From: Rhabdobacter roseus
GTDB taxonomy: Bacteria; Bacteroidota; Bacteroidia; Cytophagales; Spirosomataceae
DNA length: 64,000 nucleotides
Assembly: GCF_014202275.1 (NCBI RefSeq)
Contig: NZ_JACHGF010000005.1
Coordinates: 1 to 64,000, forward strand
Reading direction: 5' to 3'
The translations under genes were made by a program, and so were the position numbers. This document shows positions 46,401 to 54,706 of the stretch, one piece after another. Numbering within the stretch: the stretch's first letter is position 1; the number at the start of each line of letters is the position of its first letter. The notes under the pieces were generated by a model. It saw nothing but the letters and a program-made list of their open reading frames with translations, was not told the DNA's origin and did not search any database.

Positions 46401-46740
46401 ATTCCCCGTCCGCCGAAAGGCTAAACCCCAGGTGAGTGTTGCCCCGGCTGGCCATTCCACTCGCCCACAAAATCAGGTACCCGTTGGCAGGTACAGTCAC
46501 CCCCGCTGGAAGCTGGTACTTGGTCAGGTTTGATAAATTATCCGTAATGTAGTAGTTGGCCAACGACACCGCGCTCCCCGTCGTATTGCGCAGCTCGACC
46601 CAGTCGGCGTAGTCGCCGGTGGCATCGGTAATGGTGGAGGAATTGGAAGCCAGAAGCTCGTTGATCCGGACGTCCTGCGCGGAAGCACTACCAACCACTA
46701 GCCAAGCCCAAACACAAATAATCCAGGAAAATTTTCTCAT
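43459..46740 (-). CDS. secreted CotH-family protein with lamin-tail domain
   Basis: A 1093-residue exported protein with a signal peptide (WLVVGSASA). Domains: a lamin-tail domain at about 25-160 (RINELLASNSSTITD), a chitobiase C-terminal-like domain near 170-290 (EVTIYYTLDGSEPSPNN), a CotH kinase-like domain around 320-690 with TDWPHNNVRIWR and the catalytic-type FDTDFG, then beta-rich C-terminal repeats. CotH proteins include atypical protein kinases of spore coats; in Bacteroidota the substrate is unknown. It is monocistronic. Confidence 0.9.
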   Translation of the reverse strand: MRKFSWIICVWAWLVVGSASAQDVRINELLASNSSTITDATGDYADWVELRNTTGSAVSLANYYITDNLSNLTKYQLPAGVTVPANGYLILWASGMASRGNTHLGFSLSADGESLALVNPDGQTIVDQVTFGPQRANVSWGRKPDVTGDWYFLTQPSPGASNNASPAYSAILDPPTFSQAGGFFTSPFELSLGVSDPEVTIYYTLDGSEPSPNNVTAQSYTYKNSYPQNAGHPFGPLLTRYFQSYSFTAPLPIQDRTGEPNQVSSISSTWHRDPFYIPSFPVDKGTVVRAAAYKEGALPSQIVTHSYFFTPTGTNKYTFPILSLTIPERSLFDYQTGIYTAGRRFDQERENNPSFNAAPCNLANYSNSGSAWEREGNAELFVGTSAAFNQPVGVRIHGGCSRFSQIKSLRLYSGGNFNYPIFSDYPSLIHRNLLARNSGQDWNLTLFRDAFLHKMVQHLHFDTQASQPSIVFMNGEYWGIHNLRERHDNHYVERVYGVDGDNLDMYQFNWNTPPELEEGTSAAYNAFSAFIQNNTFADAAKYDSVRNWIDMNNFIDYQATQIYAANTDWPHNNVRIWRLRVPYQPNAPRGHDGRWRWMLFDTDFGLGQAQPISHNTLEHATANNESTRVLRRMLDNTTFRTDFISRFTDLLNSTFLPARTVPMLEQTKQLYAPEMEAHITRWANIPNFATWEASVDVIKSFLEQRAGHVRNHLRSRFNLGQDRNVVINVSNPAQGYVRVNTIDLLPTTEGVSSQPYPWSGQYFQQASLTLRARAQVGYRFKHWQEGVNIASSDSVYVLSLAASDRSLTAVFEVDPAFTAEPPAYDLSACTYEFMGWPADTTAGTFPSNMAFVYMDAPDPTLGAQIAGFTSGLYNYGTRSRVNGLDAEGISFVNTTSNDANNINEGYPMGRMGGALLALNTLGQSDVSVSWVGGTVEANNRTYALRLQYRVGDNGPFTDLLDGQGQAVEYVRNATSGHSETLGPVQLPAAALDQPYVQLFWRYYQKETGSGSRARLRLDDIVVSRGGCESIASGDWQNASTWSCGRVPSVCDAVLIHEGHVVRLEGTGLARQVQVADDAQLELDEDAQLQLGEN

Positions 46741-47322
46741 ACGTTGTTTTTTTACTATCCCAAACAGGTACCTATGCTACCAGACACCACTAACATGTAA
46801 AGGCATCTTCTTGAAAAAATCAGCGCCTGGCCCAGGTACGCCCTGGCGGGCCTGAAATCGTGTAGCATCCGTACTTCATCCACATTCAAATGCACAGCTA
46901 ACAACCTATTTGATAGGGTACTTTGTCTCTTACCACCTTTTCTTCTCGAAGCAAGAGCATGACGGTCTGTCTTCTCATCGAGAGCACCTTTTTACCAAGG
47001 CAAATCGAGCGCAAAAATAAGGTGTGAACGAACGAAGGGTTGCTTCGTTTTAAAAGTAGGGTGATAGACAAAGTGCGTGTAGAGGAAGCAAAGAAAAGAA
47101 ATTAGCGACAAAAACGTATTAAAATTCCTGGGCTAATTTTCTTTATTTACTTTACGGTGGTCGTCACCCTCTCAAGGTGCCTTCACCGCAAGTACGGAGC
47201 TAAGTGTGACGCTGGCCAATAAATCGAAAGTACTTCTAAAATATGGGGACGAAAGATCCGCCGGTGGTGCACGCAGAGTTTGTATCTTTCGCCGTTCTTT
47301 TCACCTTAACCCCAGCAGGTAC
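46741..47322. other. 582-base divergent intergenic region
   Basis: It separates the CotH gene (leftward) from the acetolactate decarboxylase gene (rightward). I see GTAC-type motifs and short palindromes (for example cctggcccagg near 46830) but no credible gene, and no convincing -33/-7 pair. If the decarboxylase used the GTG at 47206 the gap would shrink by 117 bases. Confidence 0.5.
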
Positions 47323-48126
47323 TTGAAAAATCACTATTTACCCCTTCTTTGCTCCGCGCTCGGGCTGCTGCTAAGTACCTGTACTTCCGAAAAAGCACCA
47401 CACGCCCCCGGCGAGCAGGTACTTTTTCAGGTATCGACCATTGACGCACTGCTGGCGGGCGACTACGACGGTACCTTTACCTTTGGGGAGCTGCGAAAAA
47501 ACGGCGACTTCGGCGTAGGTACCTTCAACGGCCTCGACGGCGAGCTGCTGGCGCTGGACGGCCATTACTACCAGATCCGGTCGGACGGGAAGGCCTACCC
47601 AGTGCCCGATTCGGCCCGGACACCCTTTGCGACGGTGGTACATTTTGAAGCCGATACGGTCTTTTCGCTGGATCGTCCGCTGCGCTTTGAGCAGCTACTC
47701 GCTTACGTCGATAGCCTCATTCCTACCGAAAACCTCTTCTACGCCATCCGGGTGGAGGGGTACTTTGGGGCCGTCAAAACCCGCAGCGTGCCCCGACAGG
47801 AGAAGCCCTACCGGCCGCTGGTGGAGGTAGTTAAGAACCAACCTACCTTCGATTTTACCCAAACCCAAGGTACCTTGGCGGGCTTTCGCACGCCGCCTTT
47901 CATGAAGGGCCTCAACGTACCGGGCTACCACCTGCATTTCCTCACCCACGACCGCACCCAGGGCGGCCACGTGCTGGCTTGCACGCTGGGGAAAGTCAAG
48001 GTCTCAATCGACTACATCGCTGGTTTTCAGATGATACTACCTACTACAGGTACTTTTCACCGCATCGACCTCAGTCAGGACAAGCAGGACGAACTGGAGC
48101 AAGTCGAGAAACAGCGGGACCAATAG
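47323..48126 (+). CDS. budA: alpha-acetolactate decarboxylase, lipoprotein form
   Basis: A 267-residue acetolactate decarboxylase, which converts 2-acetolactate to acetoin. Family features: STIDALLAGDYDGTFTFGELRKNGDFGVGTF, LDGELLALDGHYYQI, and the zinc-binding YHLHFLTHDRTQGGHVL. No ATG is available; the TTG at 47323 gives a proper lipoprotein signal (KNHYLPLLCSALGLLLSTC), so I prefer it over a GTG at 47206 that adds 39 arginine-rich residues. An envelope-anchored location is predicted. Its stop abuts the stop of the convergent TonB receptor gene. Confidence 0.88.
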   Translation: MKNHYLPLLCSALGLLLSTCTSEKAPHAPGEQVLFQVSTIDALLAGDYDGTFTFGELRKNGDFGVGTFNGLDGELLALDGHYYQIRSDGKAYPVPDSARTPFATVVHFEADTVFSLDRPLRFEQLLAYVDSLIPTENLFYAIRVEGYFGAVKTRSVPRQEKPYRPLVEVVKNQPTFDFTQTQGTLAGFRTPPFMKGLNVPGYHLHFLTHDRTQGGHVLACTLGKVKVSIDYIAGFQMILPTTGTFHRIDLSQDKQDELEQVEKQRDQ

Positions 48127-50376
48127 CTACCGGAGGAAATACGTAAAAGCCAGCCGGGCAAAAAACGGACTCCCCGCCGTGAAGTGAATCTCCTCGACGG
48201 GCTCGGGCTCGTTGCGCAGGCGGCTTACGGTAGCAAATTGCGTTTCTTTCCACTTGGTATTGAGCAGGTTATTAATGGAAAGCCCCAGGGCGTAGCGCTT
48301 CTGCGTGTAGTTGAGTTGCAGGTCGGAGATAAAGTACCCCTGGGCCACCAGGCTATTGTCTTCGTTGGCCGGGCGATCGGCCATGTAGCGGTACCGCAGC
48401 GAGCCACTGAAGCCCTGGCGGCCCTGGAACGTCAGCCCACCCACCGACGTAAAAACGGGCGCCAGCGGGATCCGGTCGGTACCAGGTTCCTCGCCGATGG
48501 CACGGGGCTGCGCCCAGTTGAGATCGGCGTCGAAGTACAGCCGGGAAGTCAGCTGGTAGCGGGCCGAAAGGTCCAGCCCTTGGCGGCGGGTTTGTCCGCT
48601 GGGTTCCACCACGCCCGCATCACCCACGTACACAAACTCCTGGTCGAGCCAGAGGTACCAGGCCGCCGCATTCAGCAGCAGGCGCGGGAAGGGTTTCCAG
48701 TTCACGCCCAGGTCGCTGCCGTAGGCGGGCGGAAGTACCTCCCGGCCGTTTTGGGGTACTACCACGCGGGTGTCGTTGGAGTGAAAGCTCTTGCCGGTGT
48801 TCAGGTACAGCTGCACGGAGGTACTGGGCGTATAGTACAGGTTGAGCTTGGGCAGCAAAATTCCCGCCGACGCCACGCCGATTTCGCCGCTGAGGTGGTC
48901 GGCGTACTGGTTCCGGAAGACGTCGTAGCGAAGGCCCGCGTTCAGGCTAAAGTACCTTCCCAGGCTGAGGTTTTCCTCCACGTACACGCCCAGGTTGGCC
49001 TCGTTGATGTCGCCGTACATAAGCCGCTCCAGTACCTCGGCGCGGTTGCGGGTTTGGGATAGCTCCGTGTCGCGGGTGAGGTCGTGGCGGTAGTTGACGC
49101 CCACCACCAGCTCGCCGGTTTTACCTTCCAACGTATGCGGACGGGAGTAGCTGCCGTTGTAGCCAAAAAGATTCCGCCGCTCGTACTGCTTGATCTGGTC
49201 GCCATCGATGGGATTTTCCAGGAAAAAGGTAAAGTTCGAGAACAGCTCAAAGTTGTAATGGGAATAAAATACCTGGTTTTTCCAAACGCCTCCCTGGGGA
49301 GTGAGCGTCAGGAACTGGAGGTTGACGTTGGTCCGGGAAGTTTCGCCGCCTTCGGTGTCGTCGATGGCCCCGTAGTGCGAAATACGGCCGTCGGCCACGG
49401 CGCGGTCGGGGATCTGCCCGGAGTGGTTCCAGCGGCTCCAGAAGGTCGAGAAAGCGGCATTCAGGTAGGTACTTGGACTAAGCTGGCCGTTGTATTTTCC
49501 CAGTACATTAAGGCGGTTGAAGTGCTGGGGCGAGTCGAAGTAGCTGTTGGAGAAATTGTACTCCGTAGCCAGGTAGGCCGACTGGCTCCGTTGCTTGGCT
49601 TTTTCGCCCAGCAGGTCGAAGGCCCCCAGTACCCGGTAGGTATCAAACTGCCCTACTTCCGCCTTCACAAAGCTGCGGTCCAGGACGTCGCGCGTGCGGA
49701 AATCCACCCACCCGGCCGTGGAAAAATTGCCGTGCTCGGCCGAGTAGGTACCTTTCTTGAAGGCCACGCTTTCGATCAGTTCCGGAATGATAAAGTGCAG
49801 GTCGGCGTAGCCCTGCCCGTGCGCGTGCGACACCATGTTGACGGGCAGGCCGTCGGCCGTCAGGCGGACGTCGGTGCCGTGGTCGATGTCGAAGCCCCGC
49901 AGGAAAATCTGCTCGGCCTTGCCGCCCCCGGCATGCTGCCCGATAAACAGCCCCGGTACCTGCCGAAGTACCTCCTGGGAATTCATGATGGGCCGCAGCC
50001 CGATGTCGATGGGACTAATGAGCTGCCGCTGGTGCGCCTTTTGGCTCTGGACGGTCACGGCTTCCAGCGCCACCAGGCTGGCCGTCAGGAAAAATTCTTG
50101 ACTGGCCTCTTGCGGCCGTACCGTTTGGCGAAGTACTTCAAAGCCCACAAACGTGACCGTAAGCGCGTATTCTTGGGAAGGTAGGTTGGCAAACCGGAAT
50201 TCGCCCAGCTCGTTGGTTACGCGCACCCGCTCGGGCGCGCCGTCCAGCTGCACCACGGCGCCCGCCAGCGGCTTACGGGTACTTTGGTCCAGCACAAAGC
50301 CACGCAGCGAGGCATTCTGCGCCAGCAGGTTATACGAAATAAAGGAGCATAGCAGCAGCAGTAAACTTTTTTTCAT
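48127..50376 (-). CDS. TonB-dependent receptor
   Basis: A 749-residue outer-membrane receptor. After the signal (MKKSLLLLLCSFISYNLLAQ) comes a carboxypeptidase-regulatory-like domain (LRGFVLDQSTRKPLAGAVVQL), a plug with GFDIDHGTDVRLTADGLPVN and SHAHGQGYADLHFIIPE, and a long beta-barrel ending in phenylalanine/arginine-type residues (FTYFLR). The ligand is unknown; no SusD partner is adjacent, so it is not a typical glycan uptake pair. I chose the ATG at 50376. The upstream 180 bases are dense in GGTACTT/AAGTACC motifs. Confidence 0.92.
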   Translation of the reverse strand: MKKSLLLLLCSFISYNLLAQNASLRGFVLDQSTRKPLAGAVVQLDGAPERVRVTNELGEFRFANLPSQEYALTVTFVGFEVLRQTVRPQEASQEFFLTASLVALEAVTVQSQKAHQRQLISPIDIGLRPIMNSQEVLRQVPGLFIGQHAGGGKAEQIFLRGFDIDHGTDVRLTADGLPVNMVSHAHGQGYADLHFIIPELIESVAFKKGTYSAEHGNFSTAGWVDFRTRDVLDRSFVKAEVGQFDTYRVLGAFDLLGEKAKQRSQSAYLATEYNFSNSYFDSPQHFNRLNVLGKYNGQLSPSTYLNAAFSTFWSRWNHSGQIPDRAVADGRISHYGAIDDTEGGETSRTNVNLQFLTLTPQGGVWKNQVFYSHYNFELFSNFTFFLENPIDGDQIKQYERRNLFGYNGSYSRPHTLEGKTGELVVGVNYRHDLTRDTELSQTRNRAEVLERLMYGDINEANLGVYVEENLSLGRYFSLNAGLRYDVFRNQYADHLSGEIGVASAGILLPKLNLYYTPSTSVQLYLNTGKSFHSNDTRVVVPQNGREVLPPAYGSDLGVNWKPFPRLLLNAAAWYLWLDQEFVYVGDAGVVEPSGQTRRQGLDLSARYQLTSRLYFDADLNWAQPRAIGEEPGTDRIPLAPVFTSVGGLTFQGRQGFSGSLRYRYMADRPANEDNSLVAQGYFISDLQLNYTQKRYALGLSINNLLNTKWKETQFATVSRLRNEPEPVEEIHFTAGSPFFARLAFTYFLR

Positions 50377-50482
50377 GAGAAGGTACTTTGATAAGCGCAA
50401 GGGGTACTTTGCGATTTGATACGGGACAAGTAAGGTACTTGGTACAAAGCACAAAGTACCCTTTGGCCCGGCCAAAAGTAGC

Positions 50483-50525
50483 AAAAAAAGCTACCCGATG
50501 GTGGCCGTAGCGTTCATCAGGTAGC
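50483..50525 (-). terminator. terminator after the PQQ/sugar dehydrogenase gene
   Basis: On the minus strand an 11-bp stem (gctacctgatg / catcgggtagc, one wobble) with a 14-base loop is followed by seven T. It would separate the dehydrogenase gene from the TonB receptor gene downstream. Confidence 0.78.
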
Positions 50526-50558
50526 CCTGTATCAATAAAGTACCTACCTCCGCCACCG

Positions 50559-52313
50559 TCACGGATTTTTCTCGAAGTAGGCCTTCGTCACCCGCCGGAT
50601 CTTCCCGTCGTTCTTGCTCATGAGGTAGAGCTCCTTCGTATAGGGGTTATAGTCGATGCGTAGGTCCACGCGCTTGGTGGCCGTGAGCTCCTGCATGGTG
50701 GTTTCGCGGGTACCTTGCACCAGGCCTATTTCGTAGGCCGTGGAGTCAGTGAGCTGCTTGTCAATATTGACGTGGAAAATCCGGCCACTGACAATATCGC
50801 CAAAGAGGTACTTTCCGTCCAGGGCCGCCAGTGGGCCCCGGTACACGGGCCCGCCGCTGATGGCGTTGCCGTCGAGGTGGTCGTACTGCACGAAGGGTAC
50901 TCGGTAGGGCGAATTGGGCCCGTCGTTGACCAGGAATACGCTCTTGAGCTCCTTGGCCGAAATCCCTAAGGTACCTTCGCGCACGTTCCAGCCGTAGTCG
51001 CCGCCCTTCTCGATCACGTTCACTTCTTCAATATGTACCTCCCCTACTTCGGTGCTGAACATCCGCTTGCCGTGGGCGAGGTCCCAGGTTTGGCGGTGCG
51101 GGTTGCGGAAGCCGTAGGCCCATATTTCCTTCCGCACGGCGGGGTTGGTTTCTTTCACGAAGGGATTATCCGCCGGGATGCCGTACTTGCCGTTGGGACT
51201 GTTGCTGCCCCGCGGGTCGATCCGGATGATGGTACCCAGCAGCGACGTAATGGTGTGGCAAAGCTCCGGGTGCCGCCCGATGGTAGTCCCGCCATCGCCG
51301 ATGCCCATGTACAGCAGGCCGTAGTCGCTGTCGCGCTTGCTGAGGCCGGGGATAAAGTTGATGTCCTGCACGCCGTGTACCTGGCTAGGTACATTGATGC
51401 GCAGCAGCTCCCGCCGGTCGCCTTCAAATACCTTGCTTTTTACGTCCTTGATTTTCCACTCCGAAAGTACCCATTGCATGGCTACCTTCACGGAGTCGGC
51501 GTACTCGAAGTCGGCGGGTTTACGCTTGTAGGCTTCGGTATGGGTGATGTAAATCAGGCCGTTCTGGAGGTACTCGGGATGGAAAATAAAGCTCCCCAGC
51601 CCCGTAGCCAGGCCGGGCGTATTGATGAAATCCTGGATTTTGTCCCGCACATCCAGAAAGGTACCTACCTGGCCGTTCTCGATGCGGTAGATGATGCCGC
51701 GCTGGTCGCTTACGTAGAGCGTGCCATCGGCCGAGGGGTGCGGGCGCATGGTAGCCAGGCGCGTGCGGGGCGGGGTTTCGCTGGAAAACGGAATCTGCGC
51801 AAATTCTTCGAGCTCCAGCTTCAGGCCCGACTTCCGGATCACCGGCGTGAGCTTACCCGTAAGGGCCTTGCTGGAGCTGCTATTGATCTGTTCGAGCGGT
51901 AGCGGCGCGATGGACCGCTGCTTGGTTTCCTGGTCGAGGTAGGCAAAAATGGCCTTGATTTTATCGTCGCCCAAAAACTCAAACGGCGGCATCAGGAGCT
52001 TGTAGCGGGCGTGCAGGGCTACGGCGCGCTCGTCGCCCGCGTCGATAAACCGGGCCGGATTGTTCACAAAAGCCACAAATTGCTTTTCGGAAAGTCCCCC
52101 CGACACGCCTCCCAGCCGCGGCCCCATGCCGTCTTCTTCCAGCGCGTGGCAGGAAATACAGTTGGTGGTGAAGAGCTCTTTGCCTTCGGCCAGGGCGTTG
52201 GTAGTGGCCGAAGTACCTTGTTGGGTACTTTGGCCTTTTTTGCTACTCACACAATTGATCAACCCCACGACCAGGGCCAGGAAAGCAGCGACATAATGCA
52301 GAGAACGGGACAT
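50559..52313 (-). CDS. cytochrome c / PQQ-dependent sugar dehydrogenase lipoprotein
   Basis: A 584-residue exported protein. The lipoprotein signal has a cysteine at LINC; a heme-c domain follows with CISCH at 52-56, then a glucose/sorbosone dehydrogenase beta-propeller (LATMRPHPSADGTLYVSDQRG, LLYMGIGDGGTTIGR, WAYGFRNPHRQTWD, GDYGWNVREGT). It probably oxidises a sugar in the periplasm, passing electrons to its own heme. The domain order is the reverse of the ThuA fusion protein at 33-36 kb. It is transcribed away from the OM protein gene. Confidence 0.92.
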   Translation of the reverse strand: MSRSLHYVAAFLALVVGLINCVSSKKGQSTQQGTSATTNALAEGKELFTTNCISCHALEEDGMGPRLGGVSGGLSEKQFVAFVNNPARFIDAGDERAVALHARYKLLMPPFEFLGDDKIKAIFAYLDQETKQRSIAPLPLEQINSSSSKALTGKLTPVIRKSGLKLELEEFAQIPFSSETPPRTRLATMRPHPSADGTLYVSDQRGIIYRIENGQVGTFLDVRDKIQDFINTPGLATGLGSFIFHPEYLQNGLIYITHTEAYKRKPADFEYADSVKVAMQWVLSEWKIKDVKSKVFEGDRRELLRINVPSQVHGVQDINFIPGLSKRDSDYGLLYMGIGDGGTTIGRHPELCHTITSLLGTIIRIDPRGSNSPNGKYGIPADNPFVKETNPAVRKEIWAYGFRNPHRQTWDLAHGKRMFSTEVGEVHIEEVNVIEKGGDYGWNVREGTLGISAKELKSVFLVNDGPNSPYRVPFVQYDHLDGNAISGGPVYRGPLAALDGKYLFGDIVSGRIFHVNIDKQLTDSTAYEIGLVQGTRETTMQELTATKRVDLRIDYNPYTKELYLMSKNDGKIRRVTKAYFEKNP

Positions 52314-52570
52314 GGAGGTACTTAATATAAGTAAATAATTGCCGAAGCGCGATTGGTTAAGAACAGGTACTTAATTAGACGCTAAAATGAGCAAAAACAC
52401 GTACATAGCGCCCAAAACATTTTGGGTATCCTGGCAAACCTACCCGGAATGGGTACAAAATCCAACAACATTTACCAACATTGTTTATTTTTACGCAAGT
52501 ACCTTCCGGTACCCAGGTGGCCGCGCTGCTAGCGCCTGCCTCGGAGCACACCATTCGCCCGGACTATTTC

Positions 52571-53521
52571 ATGAAAAAGCACTTTTATTTACTCGTTCTG
52601 GTCCTGCTAGGTACCTGGCTGTTTCACCCAGCTTACGCGCAAGATGGTACCCCAACGCCTACAACAGCGCGCCAGTCCGTCATTCACATGAAAGATGGCT
52701 CCACGCTCCGCGGGCAGGTCATCGCGGAGACGAACGACGAAGTGGTAGTCCGGACGGATAACCTGGGCGAAGTACGGCTGAGCCGCGACAAGATCGACCG
52801 TCTCGAAGAGCTGACCGACGGCTACTACCGCAACGGCCAGTACTGGTTCCCGAATCCGCACTCGACGCGGTACTTTTTTGCGCCTTCGGCCCTTACGCTC
52901 AAAAAGGGCGAAGGCTACTACCAAAATACCTACGTCTTTGTCAATTCGGCGGTGATGGGCGTTACGGATCATTTTACCATGGGCGCGGGCTTTGTGCTCA
53001 ACCCTACCTTTCGTGACTGGCAGGTTTTTTTCATTACGCCCAAGGTCAGCTTTCCTAGCCAGGGGCCCGTCACGCTGGGGGCTGGCCTCATCGGCGTCGG
53101 GATCTTCAACCGTGCGTACAACTACGACTACCAGACCAATACAACTACCTCAAAAATAAACCTAGATCTGGCGGGCATTGCTTACGGCAACGTCACGCTT
53201 GGTAACAGCGAACAAAACGCCACCCTAGGCCTGGGCTGGGCTTTTGCCAACGAAGAATTCGCCTCCAGTCCCATCCTGAATTTTAACTACATGACGCGCG
53301 TGGGCCGAAAGGTAGGGCTGGTCACCGAAAACTGGCTGCTGATTGGCAACAGCAGGCAGTCGGCGGTCGGGCTGCTGTCGGGCGGGGTGCGTTTCTTTGG
53401 CGAACGCACCTCCATTGACCTGGCGCTCTGGGTACCCGCGGCGGCGGGCCTGGATACGTTCATTGCCATTCCCTACGTGGATTTTGTGCTGAAATTCGGG
53501 AAGAAAAAGAAGGTGCAGTAG
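52571..53521 (+). CDS. outer-membrane beta-barrel-like protein
   Basis: A 316-residue exported protein with a signal peptide ending at AYAQ, a small Sm/SH3-like segment (VIHMKDGSTLRGQVIAETNDEVVVRTDNLGEV split over residues 37-70) and then many amphipathic strands (FFAPSALTLKKGEGYYQN, FTMGAGFVL, VTLGAGLIGVGIF) that fit a membrane barrel. I chose the ATG at 52571. I recognise no named family. It begins a rightward run of genes that becomes AT-richer from the next gene on. Confidence 0.8.
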   Translation: MKKHFYLLVLVLLGTWLFHPAYAQDGTPTPTTARQSVIHMKDGSTLRGQVIAETNDEVVVRTDNLGEVRLSRDKIDRLEELTDGYYRNGQYWFPNPHSTRYFFAPSALTLKKGEGYYQNTYVFVNSAVMGVTDHFTMGAGFVLNPTFRDWQVFFITPKVSFPSQGPVTLGAGLIGVGIFNRAYNYDYQTNTTTSKINLDLAGIAYGNVTLGNSEQNATLGLGWAFANEEFASSPILNFNYMTRVGRKVGLVTENWLLIGNSRQSAVGLLSGGVRFFGERTSIDLALWVPAAAGLDTFIAIPYVDFVLKFGKKKKVQ

Positions 53522-53559
53522 GTTTATCCTTTGGGCAAAAAACCACAAATTTTAAGAAA

Positions 53560-54222
53560 ATGAAATACGTATTTTTTATCTTTATGCTAGTTAAAGTACT
53601 ACCTGTTGCGGGACAACACCATGTGGTCGGGATTAGCGGTGGTGTTAACAGGGCAAGTACTGTTACTTCAAAAGATTTTTCCATTCAATCAAACCCAAGG
53701 AACGGTGTTTCTGCGGGATTATCCTATGAATATTTAGCCAAGCAACGTTATTCCGCAGGCGTGGATTTACTTTATGCACAGCGTGGTTTTACCAGTGATA
53801 TGGTTGCTACGAGCGCCCTTGGACAAGCAACCACACACTCGACAAAATTTAAGTATGACTACCTTTCACTTCCCATTAAAGCAGGGCTTCACGAAGGCGA
53901 TAAACTGTACGGATTTGTGAACGTTGGGCTTGCTCCCTCTTTACTCGTCCATGCAAAAACGGTATCTCCAAGATTTGAAATAGACAATGTAGTTATAGAA
54001 CAGGAGGTAGTAGACGTATTGAATAGAATAAAGAAATTCGATCTTGCGGGATTAGCCGAATTCGGCGGTGGCTATAAGTTCAAAAGTACCTATTGGCTAT
54101 TCGCCTCGCTTTCGTACCAGCGCAGCTTTACCAGTTTCACAACTCCTGACTACTTTTCAGGTAATACCATGAAGCACAAAGCCATCACCTTGTCGGTTGG
54201 CGTCAAATACTTACTCAAGTAG
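53560..54222 (+). CDS. PorT-like outer-membrane beta-barrel protein
   Basis: A 220-residue protein with a signal peptide (FIFMLVKVLPVAGQ) and the alternating strands of small Bacteroidota barrels: GISGGVNRAS, VSAGLSYEYLAKQRYSAGVDLLYAQRG, YDYLSLPIKAGL, ITLSVGVKYLLK. The family (outer membrane beta-barrel / PorT-like) is structural, with no assigned substrate. Codon use is AT-rich compared with the gene before it, hinting at separate origin. Confidence 0.82.
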   Translation: MKYVFFIFMLVKVLPVAGQHHVVGISGGVNRASTVTSKDFSIQSNPRNGVSAGLSYEYLAKQRYSAGVDLLYAQRGFTSDMVATSALGQATTHSTKFKYDYLSLPIKAGLHEGDKLYGFVNVGLAPSLLVHAKTVSPRFEIDNVVIEQEVVDVLNRIKKFDLAGLAEFGGGYKFKSTYWLFASLSYQRSFTSFTTPDYFSGNTMKHKAITLSVGVKYLLK

Positions 54223-54260
54223 ATTCTTTCTTTTCTCTAAACCATCAAAACAATCCACCT

Positions 54261-54611
54261 ATGAAAAAGTCAATACTTCTTATTCTCTGCGCGGGCTTTT
54301 TCCTCGGCTGTGAAAGCGAGGACATACCCAGAGGTACCCCTTCCTGCATAAAGGATCTGATCAACGACGTAGCTACCCCCGAAGGTGTGTGGTCATCACC
54401 GGCCGAGGTGTACCGCTACCAATTCAAGGGAAAGACCGTGTACTACCTCCGGTCACATTGCTGCGACGCCTATGATTACCTTTTGGATGAAAATTGTAAT
54501 GTTCTTTGTGCACCCAACGGAGGATTTCATGGATACGGCGACGGGAAATGTCCTGACTTTTTTGATTTGAGAAAGAATGAAAAGTTAATTTGGAGGGATA
54601 GTAGGTTATAG
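54261..54611 (+). CDS. small lipoprotein, DUF6970-like, copy 1
   Basis: A 116-residue lipoprotein (MKKSILLILCAGFFLGC, lipobox cysteine 17). The mature part has PSCIKDLI, YRYQFKGKTVYYLRSHCCDAYDYLLDENCNVLCAPNGG and several conserved cysteines, a pattern I associate with the uncharacterised DUF6970 family. The first 104 bases are nearly identical (5 differences) to the next gene, after which the two diverge sharply. Role unknown. Confidence 0.8.
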   Translation: MKKSILLILCAGFFLGCESEDIPRGTPSCIKDLINDVATPEGVWSSPAEVYRYQFKGKTVYYLRSHCCDAYDYLLDENCNVLCAPNGGFHGYGDGKCPDFFDLRKNEKLIWRDSRL

Positions 54612-54646
54612 CCATCCATAGGCGTTAAAAACGCTAGAGGATAGCA

Positions 54647-54665
54647 TCCCGATTGAAAATCGGGA
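54647..54665. repeat. hairpin repeat between duplicated lipoprotein genes
   Basis: tcccgatt-gaa-aatcggga is a perfect 8-bp palindrome flanked by gca and cgagc; a smaller gcgtt-aaa-aacgc hairpin sits just upstream. There is no T run, so it looks like a dispersed palindromic element. Confidence 0.5.
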
Positions 54666-54706
54666 CGAGCAGTGATTTAGCAATACATTATAAATAAAAT
54701 CCATTC

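Noticed and set aside
49084-50184. Open frame of 366 codons on the plus strand
   Set aside because: It is antisense to the TonB receptor gene and has a composition typical of a shadow frame.
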